Assembly (NCBI GenBank): GCA_905221375.1
Contig: CAJNCY010000005.1
Span: 1 to 64,000 of the forward strand
Length of the DNA: 64,000 nt
DNA from: a bacterium
Lineage (GTDB): Bacteria > Bacillota > Bacilli > Lactobacillales > Streptococcaceae
Reading direction: 5' to 3'
Below the pieces are notes generated by a model. It saw nothing but the letters and a program-made list of their open reading frames with translations. It did not search any database and was not told the origin of the DNA. The translations under genes were made by a program, and so were the position numbers. This document shows positions 46,457-56,006 of this stretch, in pieces (the stretch's first letter is position 1; each line of letters begins with the position of its first letter).

Positions 46457-47623
46457 ATGGCGAAAAAACCAAAAAAATTAGATGAAATTTCAAAAAAATT
46501 CGGGGCAGAACGTGAAAAAGCCTTGAATGATGCTCTTAAATTGATCGAGAAAGACTTTGGTAAAGGATCAATCATGCGTTTGGGTGAACGTGCAGAGCAA
46601 AAGGTACAAGTGATGAGCTCAGGTTCCTTGGCTCTCGATATTGCCCTTGGTTCAGGTGGTTATCCTAAGGGACGTATCATCGAAATCTATGGGCCAGAGT
46701 CATCTGGTAAGACAACGGTTGCCCTTCATGCAGTTGCGCAAGCGCAAAAAGAAGGTGGAATTGCAGCCTTTATCGATGCAGAGCATGCCCTTGATCCAGC
46801 TTATGCTGCGGCTCTTGGGGTCAATATTGACGAATTGCTCTTGTCTCAACCAGACTCAGGAGAGCAAGGTCTTGAGATTGCAGGGAAATTGATTGACTCA
46901 GGTGCAGTTGACCTTGTCGTAGTCGACTCAGTTGCGGCCCTTGTTCCTCGTGCGGAAATTGATGGAGATATTGGAGATAGCCACGTTGGTTTGCAGGCTC
47001 GTATGATGAGCCAGGCCATGCGTAAACTTGGTGCTTCTATCAATAAAACCAAAACAATTGCCATCTTCATCAACCAATTGCGTGAAAAAGTTGGGGTCAT
47101 GTTTGGAAATCCAGAAACAACTCCTGGTGGACGTGCTCTGAAATTCTACGCATCAGTCCGTTTGGATGTTCGTGGAAGTACGCAAATTAAGGGAACTGGT
47201 GACCAGAAAGACACCAATGTCGGTAAGGAAACTAAGATTAAGGTCGTGAAAAACAAGGTGGCTCCACCATTTAAGGAAGCTTTCGTTGAAATCATGTACG
47301 GAGAAGGGATTTCTAAGACCGGTGAGCTTTTGAAGATTGCAAGCGATTTGGATATCATCAAAAAAGCAGGAGCTTGGTACTCTTACAAGGATGAGAAAAT
47401 CGGGCAAGGTTCTGAAAATGCTAAGAAATACTTGGCAGATCACCCAGAAATCTTTGATGAAATTGACCATCAAGTCCGTGTTCAATTTGGTTTGGTTGAT
47501 GGAGAAGAGGCTTCTGTAGAAGGTGTTGAAACTAAAAAAGATGAAGCAGTTCAAGCAGATTCTGTGAATGAAGAAGTGACTCTTGACCTAGGCGATGAAC
47601 TTGAAATCGAAATTGAAGAATAA
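46457..47623 (+). CDS. recA: Recombinase RecA
   Basis: A 388-residue recombinase for repair and transformation. Walker A is GPESSGKTT (near 79-87) and Walker B is [12 protein letters not shown]. The loop MMSQAMRKL and L2 region [20 protein letters not shown] are intact. The C-terminal tail is strongly acidic, ending in Glu-rich sequence. It has an AGGAG site upstream of the ATG at 46457. Confidence 0.98.
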   Translation: MAKKPKKLDEISKKFGAEREKALNDALKLIEKDFGKGSIMRLGERAEQKVQVMSSGSLALDIALGSGGYPKGRIIEIYGPESSGKTTVALHAVAQAQKEGGIAAFIDAEHALDPAYAAALGVNIDELLLSQPDSGEQGLEIAGKLIDSGAVDLVVVDSVAALVPRAEIDGDIGDSHVGLQARMMSQAMRKLGASINKTKTIAIFINQLREKVGVMFGNPETTPGGRALKFYASVRLDVRGSTQIKGTGDQKDTNVGKETKIKVVKNKVAPPFKEAFVEIMYGEGISKTGELLKIASDLDIIKKAGAWYSYKDEKIGQGSENAKKYLADHPEIFDEIDHQVRVQFGLVDGEEASVEGVETKKDEAVQADSVNEEVTLDLGDELEIEIEE

Positions 47624-47627
47624 GTTG

Positions 47628-47662
47628 TTAAAGTAGTGGAGAAATCCACTGCTTTTTCGTTG
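47628..47662 (+). terminator. recA terminator
   Basis: AGTAGTGGA/TCCACTGCT around GAAA, followed by TTTTT. Leakiness would decide how much competence-induced transcript reaches dinF. Confidence 0.75.
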
Positions 47663-47722
47663 CCTTGTTCTGGTTCTCAGCTCGCGCATAGTTTGCTGTT
47701 TCTTGTCGCTCCTCTAGAAAGC

Positions 47723-47737
47723 TGATATAATAGCCTT
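47723..47737 (+). promoter_or_regulatory. dinF -10 box placing the transcript start at the ATG
   Basis: TGA-TATAAT (47726-47731) is followed by six bases and the dinF ATG at 47738. There is no Shine-Dalgarno sequence in the six bases, so a transcript from this promoter would be leaderless. Confidence 0.65.
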
Positions 47738-49108
47738 ATGAATAAAAAACGAACAGTGGACCTGATTCATGGTCCTATTCTTCCCTCGCTTTTGAGTTTT
47801 GTCTTTCCAATCTTGCTGTCCAATATCTTTCAACAGCTCTATAACACTGCTGATGTCTTGATTGTTGGGCGTTTTCTTGGTCAAGATTCCTTGGCGGCGG
47901 TGGGGGCTACAACTGCCATTTTTGACTTGATTATAGGCTTTACACTTGGTGTGGGCAATGGAATGGGAATTGTCATTGCCCGTTATTACGGGGCTCGGAA
48001 TTTCACTAAAATCAAGGAAGCAGTAGCAGCCACTTGGATTTTAGGCGCTCTTTTGAGTGTTGTAATGATGCTGCTGGGCTTTCTTGGTTTGTATCCTCTC
48101 TTGCAATACTTAGATACTCCTGCAGAAATCCTTCCTCAGTCCTATCAATATATATCTATGATTGTGACCTGTGTCGGTGTCAGTTTTGCCTATAACCTCT
48201 TTGCAGGCTTGTTGCGGTCTATTGGGGACAGTCTAGCGGCTCTTGGTTTTCTGATTTTCTCTGCTTTGGTTAATGTGTTTCTGGATTTGTATTTTATTAC
48301 GCAACTGCATCTTGGAGTTCAATCTGCGGGCCTTGCTACCATCATTTCGCAAGGCTTATCAGCAATTCTCTGCTTTTACTATATTCGTAAGAGTGTGCCA
48401 GAACTTCTACCTCAACTGAAACATTTTAAATGGGACAAGGCCTTGTACGCTGATCTCTTGGAGCAAAGTTTGGCTATGGGCTTGATGAGCTCGATTGTAT
48501 CTATCGGTAGTGTAATTTTACAATCTTCTGTTAATACCTTTGGAGCTGTGATCATTAGCGCCCAGACGGCGGCTAGACGCATTATGGCTTTCGCCCTTCT
48601 TCCAATGACCGCTATTTCTGCTTCTATGACGACCTTTGCTTCTCAGAATCTTGGTGCCAAGCGACCAGACCGCATTGTTCAAGGTCTTCGAATTGGCAGT
48701 CGTTTGAGTATGTCCTGGGCAGTTTTTGTTTGTGTCTTCCTCTTTTTTGCCAGTCCAGCCTTGGTTTCCTTCTTGGCCAGTTCGACGGATGGATACTTGG
48801 TAGAAAATGGTAGTCTATACTTACAGATTAGTTCAGCATTTTATCCCATTTTGAGCCTCTTGCTGATTTATCGCAATTGCTTGCAGGGCTTGGGGCAAAA
48901 AATCCTTCCGCTGGTTTCTAGCTTTATTGAACTAATCGGAAAAATCGCTTTTGTGGTCTTGATTATTCCTTGGGCGGGCTATAGGGGTGTTATCCTTTGT
49001 GAACCCCTTGTCTGGGTTGCTATGACCATTCAACTGTACTTCTCACTCTTCCGTCATCCCTTGATAAAAGAAGGCAAGGCTATCTTGGCAGCCAAAGTAT
49101 CATCCTAG
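47738..49108 (+). CDS. dinF: MATE family efflux transporter DinF
   Basis: A 456-residue membrane protein with about twelve hydrophobic segments in the two six-helix halves of the MATE family. FQQLYNTADVLIVGRFLG near the start and TTFASQNLGAKRPDR in the second half are family signatures. It follows cinA-recA as in pneumococcus, where it is cotranscribed at competence. It is not followed by lytA here. Confidence 0.92.
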   Translation: MNKKRTVDLIHGPILPSLLSFVFPILLSNIFQQLYNTADVLIVGRFLGQDSLAAVGATTAIFDLIIGFTLGVGNGMGIVIARYYGARNFTKIKEAVAATWILGALLSVVMMLLGFLGLYPLLQYLDTPAEILPQSYQYISMIVTCVGVSFAYNLFAGLLRSIGDSLAALGFLIFSALVNVFLDLYFITQLHLGVQSAGLATIISQGLSAILCFYYIRKSVPELLPQLKHFKWDKALYADLLEQSLAMGLMSSIVSIGSVILQSSVNTFGAVIISAQTAARRIMAFALLPMTAISASMTTFASQNLGAKRPDRIVQGLRIGSRLSMSWAVFVCVFLFFASPALVSFLASSTDGYLVENGSLYLQISSAFYPILSLLLIYRNCLQGLGQKILPLVSSFIELIGKIAFVVLIIPWAGYRGVILCEPLVWVAMTIQLYFSLFRHPLIKEGKAILAAKVSS

Positions 49109-49160
49109 CTGTATTTGCTAAATAAAATCTATTTCCTCTAGTGAAAATCGAAAAAACTTG

Positions 49161-49169
49161 TGTTATAAT
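49161..49169 (+). promoter_or_regulatory. yebC promoter
   Basis: TGT-TATAAT about 36 bases before the ATG at 49205, with AAAGGAG as ribosome-binding site. Confidence 0.65.
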
Positions 49170-49204
49170 AAGAAAGATTAAAATGTGAAAAAAGGAGATT
49201 CCTA

Positions 49205-49921
49205 ATGGGACGTAAATGGGCCAATATCGTAGCTAAGAAAACGGCTAAAGATGGAGCTAACTCTAAAGTATATGCAAAATTTGGTGTAGAAATCTATGTA
49301 GCAGCTAAAAAAGGTGATCCAGACCCAGAATCAAACACTGCTTTGAAATTCGTTATCGACCGTGCCAAACAAGCCCAAGTGCCAAAACACGTTATCGATA
49401 AAGCGATTGATAAAGCAAAAGGAAACACAGACGAAACCTTTACAGAAGGACGTTACGAAGGTTTTGGACCAAATGGTTCTATGTTGATTGTTGATACCTT
49501 GACTTCTAACGTTAACCGTACCGCAGCCAATGTCCGTGCAGCCTTTGGTAAAAACGGTGGAAACATGGGCGCTTCAGGTTCTGTTTCTTACCTCTTTGAC
49601 AACAAGGGTGTTATCGTATTTGCTGGAGAAGATGCTGATGCAGTCTTTGAGCAATTGTTAGAAGCAGATGTGGATGTGGATGATGTAGAGGCAGAAGAAG
49701 GAACAATCACTGTTTACACAGCTCCAACTGACCTTCACAAGGCTATCGTTGCCCTTCGTGAGTCAGGTGTCGAAGAATTCCAAGTGACTGAATTGGAAAT
49801 GATTCCTCAGTCAGAAGTGGAATTGTCAGGTGATGACCTTGAAACCTTTGAAAAACTTTACAGCGTTCTTGAAGACGACGAAGACGTTCAAAAGATTTAT
49901 ACAAACGTAGACGGATTCTAA
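49205..49921 (+). CDS. yebC: YebC/PmpR family protein
   Basis: A 238-residue cytoplasmic protein starting [12 protein letters not shown], with [13 protein letters not shown] and [15 protein letters not shown] as family signatures. Members were described as transcriptional regulators and more recently as factors relieving ribosome stalling at proline-rich stretches. Which role applies here cannot be told. It is monocistronic between a strong -10 and a terminator. Confidence 0.93.
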   Translation: MGRKWANIVAKKTAKDGANSKVYAKFGVEIYVAAKKGDPDPESNTALKFVIDRAKQAQVPKHVIDKAIDKAKGNTDETFTEGRYEGFGPNGSMLIVDTLTSNVNRTAANVRAAFGKNGGNMGASGSVSYLFDNKGVIVFAGEDADAVFEQLLEADVDVDDVEAEEGTITVYTAPTDLHKAIVALRESGVEEFQVTELEMIPQSEVELSGDDLETFEKLYSVLEDDEDVQKIYTNVDGF

Positions 49922-49938
49922 TTTAACCTAGAAAACAT

Positions 49939-49973
49939 GATCCTAAGTGAGAAAATCACTTGGGATTTTTTTA
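49939..49973 (+). terminator. yebC terminator
   Basis: ATCCTAAGTGA/TCACTTGGGAT around a short A-rich loop, followed by seven T. Confidence 0.85.
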
Positions 49974-49983
49974 ATTGAGAAAA

Positions 49984-50072
49984 TAGTTCTCTTGGAAACT
50001 TCTTTCTTGACATCTCTTTTCAAAGTGGTAAAATAGTTCTCATGAAAACTTAATTAGTTCCTAGGAGAACTA
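49984..50072 (+). promoter_or_regulatory. marR promoter with repeated TAGTTCTC operator-like sites
   Basis: TTGACA (50007) and TAAAAT (50029) are 16 bases apart. TAGTTCT occurs at 49984 and overlaps the -10 at 50034, and a palindrome TAGTTC-CTAGGA-GAACTA lies at 50055-50072. Three related sites around one promoter suggest autoregulation by the MarR product. Confidence 0.6.
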
Positions 50073-50098
50073 AATATGATAGTTAGAAAGGAATTAGT

Positions 50099-50560
50099 AT
50101 GGATAAACCGATGTTGGTCTTTAAGCGTTTTGGTCATCAGATCCATCTGATGGTGCAAAAGGAAGCCAAGCGTTGTGGCATTGAATTTATGGGTGGACCA
50201 CAAGGTCAGGTTTTGCGTTTTTTAGATCATTGTGAACAAAAAGAGAAACTGGTCTTGATTAAAGATATCGAGCAGGAACTCAATATTACCAAGTCTGTTG
50301 CTAGTAATTTGGTCAAGCGTATGGTACAAAATAGTTTGGTAGAATTGGAGGCGAGTTCTAGCGATAAGCGGGCTAAGTTTGTTCGTCTGACGGACAAATC
50401 GCGTTCTCAAATGAAGCAGGTTAAAGCCTTCTTTGAACGCATTGACAACCAGTTGATGGCAGATATTGATGAAGATGAACTACTGATCTTTGAGAAAGTC
50501 CTCAATCAACTACAGGAAAATATCAAGAGAATAGGAGGAGATAATGAAGAAATTAGCTAA
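50099..50560 (+). CDS. MarR family transcriptional regulator
   Basis: A 153-residue winged-helix regulator. The recognition helix lies in ELNITKSVASNLVKRMVQ (about 60-77), and the wing in SSDKRAKFVRLT (about 85-96). It overlaps the first exporter gene by 17 bases, so it is the first gene of an efflux operon and probably its repressor. The inducing compound is unknown. Confidence 0.9.
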   Translation: MDKPMLVFKRFGHQIHLMVQKEAKRCGIEFMGGPQGQVLRFLDHCEQKEKLVLIKDIEQELNITKSVASNLVKRMVQNSLVELEASSSDKRAKFVRLTDKSRSQMKQVKAFFERIDNQLMADIDEDELLIFEKVLNQLQENIKRIGGDNEEIS

Positions 50561-52313
50561 GCGAATTAGTAGAAAAGAATGGGGGATGATTTTACTAGCC
50601 ATTCTCTTTACCTGCTTTTCAGTCTACCTAGAGTTGGAAGTTCCGACCTATATCTCGAAAATTACGGATTTGCTGGGGACTCAAGGAACTAGTTTAGATG
50701 AGTTATGGCAGCCAGCAGGTATGATGGTCGGAATGTCTTTTCTTGCCTTCTTGTCCGCAGTCGCAGTTGGATTTTTTGCATCCAGAGTGGCGGCTTCTTA
50801 CACTAGTAGGCTTAGAAGCGACATTTTTAACCGAGTTTTAGACTACTCACAAACAGAGATTAAGAAATTCTCTATTCCCAGCCTCCTAACTCGTACCACT
50901 AATGATATTACTCAAGTTCAGATGCTGATCACCATGGGCTTGCAAGTGGTTACGCGTGGTCCGATTATGGCTATCTGGGCTATAGGGAAGATTTTAGGTC
51001 ATTCAGAATACTGGCTTTGGGCTGTACTTGTGGCAGTGATTGTCAATGTTTTGATGACAACCGTTTTGATGACGCTAGCCTTTCCAAAACAGTCCTTGAT
51101 TCAAAGTTTGACTGATAAACTGAACAGTATCACTCGTGAGAGTCTAACAGGTATTCGTGTCGTTCGTGCCTACAATGCTGAAAAGTACCAAGATGAGAAA
51201 TTTGCAGCAGCAAATGATGAATTGACACGCTTGAATTTGTTTGTCAACCGTCTTATGGCTATTTTGAATCCCATCATGATGGGGATTTCAAGCGGTTTGA
51301 GTGTGGCGATTTACTGGATTGGTGCCTATGTAATCAACGATGCTACTCCGACAGCACGTCTGCCTCTCTTTAGTGACATGGTTGTTTTCATGTCTTATGC
51401 CATGCAGGTTGTTATGGGCTTTCTTCTCATGGGGGCGCTCTTCATCGTTCTTCCTCGAACTATGGTCTCTGCCAAGCGGATTAATCAGGTTCTAGATTTG
51501 CATTCTTCTATCCAAAATCCTGCTCAAGTGCAGCTGGCTGATGAAAATCTCAAAGGTCAGGTCGAGTTTAAGGATGTGACCTTCCGCTATGCGGCAAATT
51601 CGGAGGCGGTTATTGAGCATGTTAGCTTTAGAGCAGAAGCTGGCCAGACAGTTGCCTTTATCGGCTCAACGGGTTCTGGTAAATCAACTCTGGTCAATCT
51701 AATTCCACGTTTCTACGATGTATCAGCAGGAGAAATTCTAGTGGACGGAGTTAATGTTCAAGATTACGGTTTGGAAGATTTGCGCAACAAGGTTGGATAT
51801 ATTCCACAAAAAGCTGTACTCTTTTCAGGGGATGTCAAGGGCAATCTAGACTTTGGACGCAGCCAAGAAACACCACTTAGTGAGGAGGCTATGTGGCAGG
51901 CCTTGGAATTGGCCCAGTCTAAGAACTTTATCGAAGACAAGGAAGCGGGCTTGGAGTCAGAAGTAGCCCAAGGAGGAACCAACTTCTCAGGTGGACAAAG
52001 ACAACGTTTGGCCATTGCGCGTGCCTTGGCTCGGAAGCCAGAAATCCTCATCTTTGATGACTCCTTCTCAGCCTTGGACTACAAAACAGATCGTGTCTTA
52101 CGCCAAGAGCTAGCAGAGAAAACAAAATCTATGACTAAACTTATCGTCGCACAGCGTATTTCAACGATTATGGATGCAGATTTGATTTTGGTCTTGGATC
52201 AAGGAAAAGTCGTGGGACAAGGCACCCACAAGGAACTTCTAGCTACCAACGAAATTTACCAAGAAATTGCCTATTCACAATTATCGAAGGAGGAATTGGA
52301 ACATGGAAAATAA
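50544..52313 (+). CDS. Heterodimeric ABC exporter, subunit 1 (degenerate catalytic site)
   Basis: A 589-residue half-transporter with six membrane helices (about 15-300) and one ATPase domain. Walker A is GSTGSGKST, the signature FSGGQRQR is intact, and Walker B is ILIFDDSFSALD, with Asp replacing the catalytic Glu. That change is typical of one subunit of heterodimeric exporters such as LmrCD or TM287/288. It overlaps both marR and the second subunit gene, so the subunits are coordinately made. Export of drugs or a lipid-like compound is inferred. Confidence 0.9.
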   Translation: MKKLAKRISRKEWGMILLAILFTCFSVYLELEVPTYISKITDLLGTQGTSLDELWQPAGMMVGMSFLAFLSAVAVGFFASRVAASYTSRLRSDIFNRVLDYSQTEIKKFSIPSLLTRTTNDITQVQMLITMGLQVVTRGPIMAIWAIGKILGHSEYWLWAVLVAVIVNVLMTTVLMTLAFPKQSLIQSLTDKLNSITRESLTGIRVVRAYNAEKYQDEKFAAANDELTRLNLFVNRLMAILNPIMMGISSGLSVAIYWIGAYVINDATPTARLPLFSDMVVFMSYAMQVVMGFLLMGALFIVLPRTMVSAKRINQVLDLHSSIQNPAQVQLADENLKGQVEFKDVTFRYAANSEAVIEHVSFRAEAGQTVAFIGSTGSGKSTLVNLIPRFYDVSAGEILVDGVNVQDYGLEDLRNKVGYIPQKAVLFSGDVKGNLDFGRSQETPLSEEAMWQALELAQSKNFIEDKEAGLESEVAQGGTNFSGGQRQRLAIARALARKPEILIFDDSFSALDYKTDRVLRQELAEKTKSMTKLIVAQRISTIMDADLILVLDQGKVVGQGTHKELLATNEIYQEIAYSQLSKEELEHGK

Positions 52314-54063
52314 AAAACTGTCGCTCTGGAAACAGAGTAAACCCTATCTTGCAGGTCTCCAGTTTGCCCTTCTAATCGCTTTTTTAGCAACAATCTTATC
52401 CAACATCATTACTGTATATGGTCCAACCCGTATCAAGGAAATGACCAATATCATTGCAAGTGGCCTAGAAACAAGTGTGGATGTCGCTGCTGTTGCATCC
52501 ATTGGTAGTTTTTTGGCGGTCATCTATGTGATTGGACTCCTATCAAATTATTTGCAGGCCTTTCTGTTTACAACAGCCATACAACGTTTTTCAGAGCGTT
52601 TGAGAAGAGCGATTGCAGAGAAAATTAATCGCCTTCCATTAGGGTATTTTGATGGACATTCTCAGGGGGATACCTTGTCTCGTGTGACCAATGACGTTGA
52701 TACTTCAGCCCAATCCCTCAATCAAAGTCTGGGAACAGTTCTTTCATCAACTTTACTGGTCGTGGCAGTCTTGGTAACCATGTTTGGGATGAACTGGATT
52801 TTAGCCTTGGTGACGGTTGTTTCAACTCTTATTGGTTTTGCTTTCGTAACCGTCTTTATGGGCAAATCGCAGGGCTTCTTTAAGAGTCAGCAACAGGATT
52901 TGGCGGCTGTCAATGGCTATGTGGAGGAAATGTACTCTGGCCATAATGTGGTGACCAGTTACAATGCTATTGAGAGCACCAAAGAAGAGTTTGCGAAATT
53001 AAACCATCGTCTATATGACAGTATCTGGAAATCTCAATTTATTTCAGGGATTATGATGCCAATCATGATGTTCATTGGGAACTTTAGCTATGCTTTAGTG
53101 ATTATCGTTGGTGCAGCCTTGGCTCTGAATGGGCAGATTAGTATCGGGATTATCGTTGCCTTTATGGCCTACGTTCGTATCTTTTCTCAGCCTCTTTCAC
53201 AAATTGCCCAAGGGATTACTAGTCTTCAGCAGGCTAGCGCAGCCATGGGGCGTGTCTTCGAATTCCTAGCTGAAGAGGAAATGGAAGACGAATCTCATAA
53301 AGAAAGACAATTGAGCGATATGAAAGGGCAAGTGGTCTTTGATCGAGTTTCCTTTGGTTATACACCAGAGCGAACTATTATCCATGACTTTTCTGCGACT
53401 GCTCATGCAGGTCAAAAGGTTGCCATTGTCGGACCGACAGGAGCTGGGAAGACAACTATTGTCAATCTTTTGATGAAGTTTTATGAGATTGATAAGGGAA
53501 GTATCTGCATTGATGGCGTGGATACTAAGGAGATGAAGCGTTCGGAAGTACACGATGCCTTTTCAATGGTCTTGCAGGATACTTGGCTCTTTGAAGGCAC
53601 TATACGAGACAATCTCATTTATAACCAAGAGGGTATTAGTGATGAGCGTGTGATTGAAGCTAGCAAGGCTGTAGGGATTCACCACTTTATTATGACCCTA
53701 CCAGATGGTTACGATACTGTCTTGGACGACACAGTGACCTTGTCTGTCGGACAAAAACAACTCTTGACCATTGCTCGTGCTTTGCTGAAAGATTCACCGC
53801 TCTTGATTTTGGATGAGGCTACCTCTTCGGTTGATACCCGCACAGAGGAATTGATCCAGAAAGCTATGGACCGATTGATGGAGGGAAGAACTTCCTTTGT
53901 CATCGCCCACCGCTTGTCTACTATCCGAAATGCTGACTTGATTCTTGTCATGAAAGATGGAAATATCATCGAGCAAGGCAATCATGATGAGTTGATGGCA
54001 CAAGGAGGCTTCTACGCTGACCTTTATAACAGTCAATTTACAGAAGACGAAGCAGAAGAATAA
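52303..54063 (+). CDS. Heterodimeric ABC exporter, subunit 2 (catalytic)
   Basis: A 586-residue partner with six membrane helices and an ATPase domain. Walker A is GPTGAGKTT, Walker B is LLILDEATSSVD with the catalytic Glu, and the signature is altered to LSVGQKQ. The altered signature and the Asp of subunit 1 form the same non-hydrolysing site, while the other site is complete. The ATG at 52303, with AGGAGGAATTGG before it, overlaps subunit 1 by 11 bases; I prefer it to an in-frame start 12 codons upstream. Confidence 0.9.
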   Translation: MENKKLSLWKQSKPYLAGLQFALLIAFLATILSNIITVYGPTRIKEMTNIIASGLETSVDVAAVASIGSFLAVIYVIGLLSNYLQAFLFTTAIQRFSERLRRAIAEKINRLPLGYFDGHSQGDTLSRVTNDVDTSAQSLNQSLGTVLSSTLLVVAVLVTMFGMNWILALVTVVSTLIGFAFVTVFMGKSQGFFKSQQQDLAAVNGYVEEMYSGHNVVTSYNAIESTKEEFAKLNHRLYDSIWKSQFISGIMMPIMMFIGNFSYALVIIVGAALALNGQISIGIIVAFMAYVRIFSQPLSQIAQGITSLQQASAAMGRVFEFLAEEEMEDESHKERQLSDMKGQVVFDRVSFGYTPERTIIHDFSATAHAGQKVAIVGPTGAGKTTIVNLLMKFYEIDKGSICIDGVDTKEMKRSEVHDAFSMVLQDTWLFEGTIRDNLIYNQEGISDERVIEASKAVGIHHFIMTLPDGYDTVLDDTVTLSVGQKQLLTIARALLKDSPLLILDEATSSVDTRTEELIQKAMDRLMEGRTSFVIAHRLSTIRNADLILVMKDGNIIEQGNHDELMAQGGFYADLYNSQFTEDEAEE

Positions 54064-54065
54064 AC

Positions 54066-54095
54066 CCAAAGAAGGCTTGACGGCCTTCTTTTTCT
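54066..54095 (+). terminator. Terminator of the exporter operon
   Basis: AAAGAAGGC/GCCTTCTTT with a short loop and T tract. Confidence 0.85.
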
Positions 54096-54146
54096 GCACT
54101 ATACTAGAAGACAAGTGCTTCTCTGTAAGCAAAATTTGAGTAAGTG

Positions 54147-54662
54147 ATGAGAAAATATATGAAAAATTATCAAGAATGGTATGACCACATCGCTGGTAAA
54201 ATTGGAAATAAGCCTATCTTTCTAAGCTTGTTAAGAGATTTCAATCGTTTCATGACAGTAGTTATGCCTATAGTTTATCTAACCTTGTTAGCCACTACCT
54301 ATTTCCAAGAAGGATTTGGGAAGCAGGTCTTGATGTATGTGTTTGTCCCTGCGTCAGGTTTTGTGATTTTGTCCCTTCTCCGTAAGAAACTCAATGCTCC
54401 TAGGCCTTATGAAGTTTGGGAAATTGTCCCGCTACTAGACAGAGATAGTCCCGGTCAGTCAATGCCTAGTCGTCATGTCTTTTCAGCAACCATTATCTCC
54501 ATGGCTTGCTTACATGCTAGTCTAACTGTAGGCTTTATCTTGTTGATTTTATCAGCCATCCTCGGTCTAGTAAGAGTCCTAGGTGGCGTCCATTATCCCA
54601 AGGATGTAGTGGTTGGTTATGCTTGCGCACTTGTGTGGGGTGTGATTTTCTTTTTATTTTGA
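54147..54662 (+). CDS. PAP2 superfamily phosphatase
   Basis: An integral membrane protein of about 171 residues with four to five hydrophobic segments. The three phosphatase motifs are KKLNAPRP, SMPSRHVFS and VRVLGGVHYPKDVVVG, with the catalytic histidines in the last two. Such enzymes act on phosphatidate, phosphatidylglycerol phosphate or undecaprenyl pyrophosphate. The start is uncertain: a GTG at 54144, the ATG at 54147 or an ATG at 54159 are all possible, with no strong ribosome-binding site. Confidence 0.82.
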   Translation: MRKYMKNYQEWYDHIAGKIGNKPIFLSLLRDFNRFMTVVMPIVYLTLLATTYFQEGFGKQVLMYVFVPASGFVILSLLRKKLNAPRPYEVWEIVPLLDRDSPGQSMPSRHVFSATIISMACLHASLTVGFILLILSAILGLVRVLGGVHYPKDVVVGYACALVWGVIFFLF

Positions 54663-54726
54663 CCTGTAAGTTAAGGCGGTCCTAGAACCACTTACGTGCC
54701 TAAAGTAACCACTTGCTTTTTTGCTC

Positions 54727-54755
54727 TTGTTTTCTTATTTTGGCTTTGATATAGT
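54727..54755 (+). promoter_or_regulatory. Promoter of the LytTR operon
   Basis: TTGTTT (54727) and TGA-TATAGT (54750) are 17 bases apart, followed by AGAAAGGAG before the ATG at 54776. Confidence 0.65.
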
Positions 54756-54775
54756 AGAGTCAGAAAGGAGATGGA

Positions 54776-55222
54776 ATGAAGTTACGAATCGAAATTGACA
54801 GCAATTTAGAGGAAACTGAAATTGTCATCAAAGCAGCGGCTTTGACAGATGAGATTGCGGATTTGCAGCGACTCTTGCAAGAGTCCAAGTCTCCTAGGTT
54901 GATTTTTTACAAGGGGACGGGTGAATATTATCTGGACTTGTCGGAAATTCTCTTCTTTGAGACAGAAGGGAACAAGATTTATGCCCATACCCAGAAAGAT
55001 GCCTACGAAGTTCGGCTTAAACTCTATGAGTTAGAGGCTATCCTTCCTCGCTATTTTAGTCGGGTATCCAAGTCAACTATCGCAAATATCCGTCAGGTTT
55101 ATTCGGTGGACAAGTCCTTTTCAGGAACAGGCACCATTTCCTTTTATCAGACTCACAAGGAGGTTCATGTCTCACGGCATTACCAATCCCTCCTAAAAGA
55201 AAATCTTAGAAACATGAGGTAA
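54776..55222 (+). CDS. LytTR-domain DNA-binding regulator
   Basis: A 148-residue protein without a receiver domain. The LytTR domain (about 45-146) includes LFFETEGNKIYAHT, YELEAILPRYFSRVSKSTIAN and a final FSGTGTISF stretch with SRHYQSLLKENL. Stand-alone LytTR proteins in streptococci often pair with a membrane protein encoded next to them that holds them inactive (LytTR regulatory systems such as HdrRM and BrsRM). The next gene, four bases on, encodes a membrane protein and fits this pattern. Confidence 0.87.
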   Translation: MKLRIEIDSNLEETEIVIKAAALTDEIADLQRLLQESKSPRLIFYKGTGEYYLDLSEILFFETEGNKIYAHTQKDAYEVRLKLYELEAILPRYFSRVSKSTIANIRQVYSVDKSFSGTGTISFYQTHKEVHVSRHYQSLLKENLRNMR

Positions 55223-55226
55223 GAAC

Positions 55227-55901
55227 ATGAAAAAGAAAGCATTTGGGATTGTGTTGCTGGTTTTAGCAGCTTTAATATTATTACAAGGGAATTTTGGAAT
55301 CCCTTCTCTTGGAGGGCAAATTTGGCCCTTGATTGGTATTGCTTTTTTTGCCTACCAATCAGTTGGAGCTTTGTTGCGTCGTCACTTAACTTCAGCCTCT
55401 TTTACAGCTCTAGTAGCCTTAATGATTGCTAACCACTTTTATGATATTTTACCGATTCCAAATCAGTCACTATTCTGGGCTAGTATTTTAATCGTACTGG
55501 GTGTCAACGCACTTACTCATTCTAACAGAACTTGGAATGGGAAAAAATGGTGGTATGATGGTAAAAAGACCATTCTTACAGACAAAGAGGTCGCTTTTGG
55601 GACTGGGACTTTCTACAAGCAAAACCAAGAATTGGTAGACGACCAAGTAGAAGTTGGTTTTGGTAATGCTAAGATATATTACGACAATGCAGAGATTTTA
55701 GGAGATACTGCAACCCTGAAAGTAGAAGTTGGTTTTGGCAATGCAGTTATCTATGTTCCCCAACATTGGCGAGTGGATTTGAAGGTGGAAACTTTCTGTG
55801 GTGTAGCCAAGGCAGATACTTCTCTAGCTCCAACCAGTAAAACTTTGATTATCCGTGGAGATGTGGCTTTTGGAAAGTTGGGGATTGTCTACGTCAAATA
55901 A
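55227..55901 (+). CDS. LiaF-like membrane protein, probable partner of the LytTR regulator
   Basis: A 224-residue protein with three or four membrane helices in the first 100 residues. The C-terminal domain has the repeat VEVGFGNAKIYYDNA and VEVGFGNAVIYV, as in the LiaF/DUF2154-type beta helix. LiaF proteins restrain envelope-stress regulators in Firmicutes. Coupling to a LytTR protein, not a LiaRS pair, suggests a small envelope-sensing switch, which is inferred from context. Confidence 0.75.
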   Translation: MKKKAFGIVLLVLAALILLQGNFGIPSLGGQIWPLIGIAFFAYQSVGALLRRHLTSASFTALVALMIANHFYDILPIPNQSLFWASILIVLGVNALTHSNRTWNGKKWWYDGKKTILTDKEVAFGTGTFYKQNQELVDDQVEVGFGNAKIYYDNAEILGDTATLKVEVGFGNAVIYVPQHWRVDLKVETFCGVAKADTSLAPTSKTLIIRGDVAFGKLGIVYVK

Positions 55902-56006
55902 AAAAATCTTCCAATTCCCTTGCAAAAAAGAAGAAAGTGTGATAACATAGTACGGTATGTGGTGCTAGCACATCCGCTATATTAGATCTAATAGGAGGAA
56001 AACACA

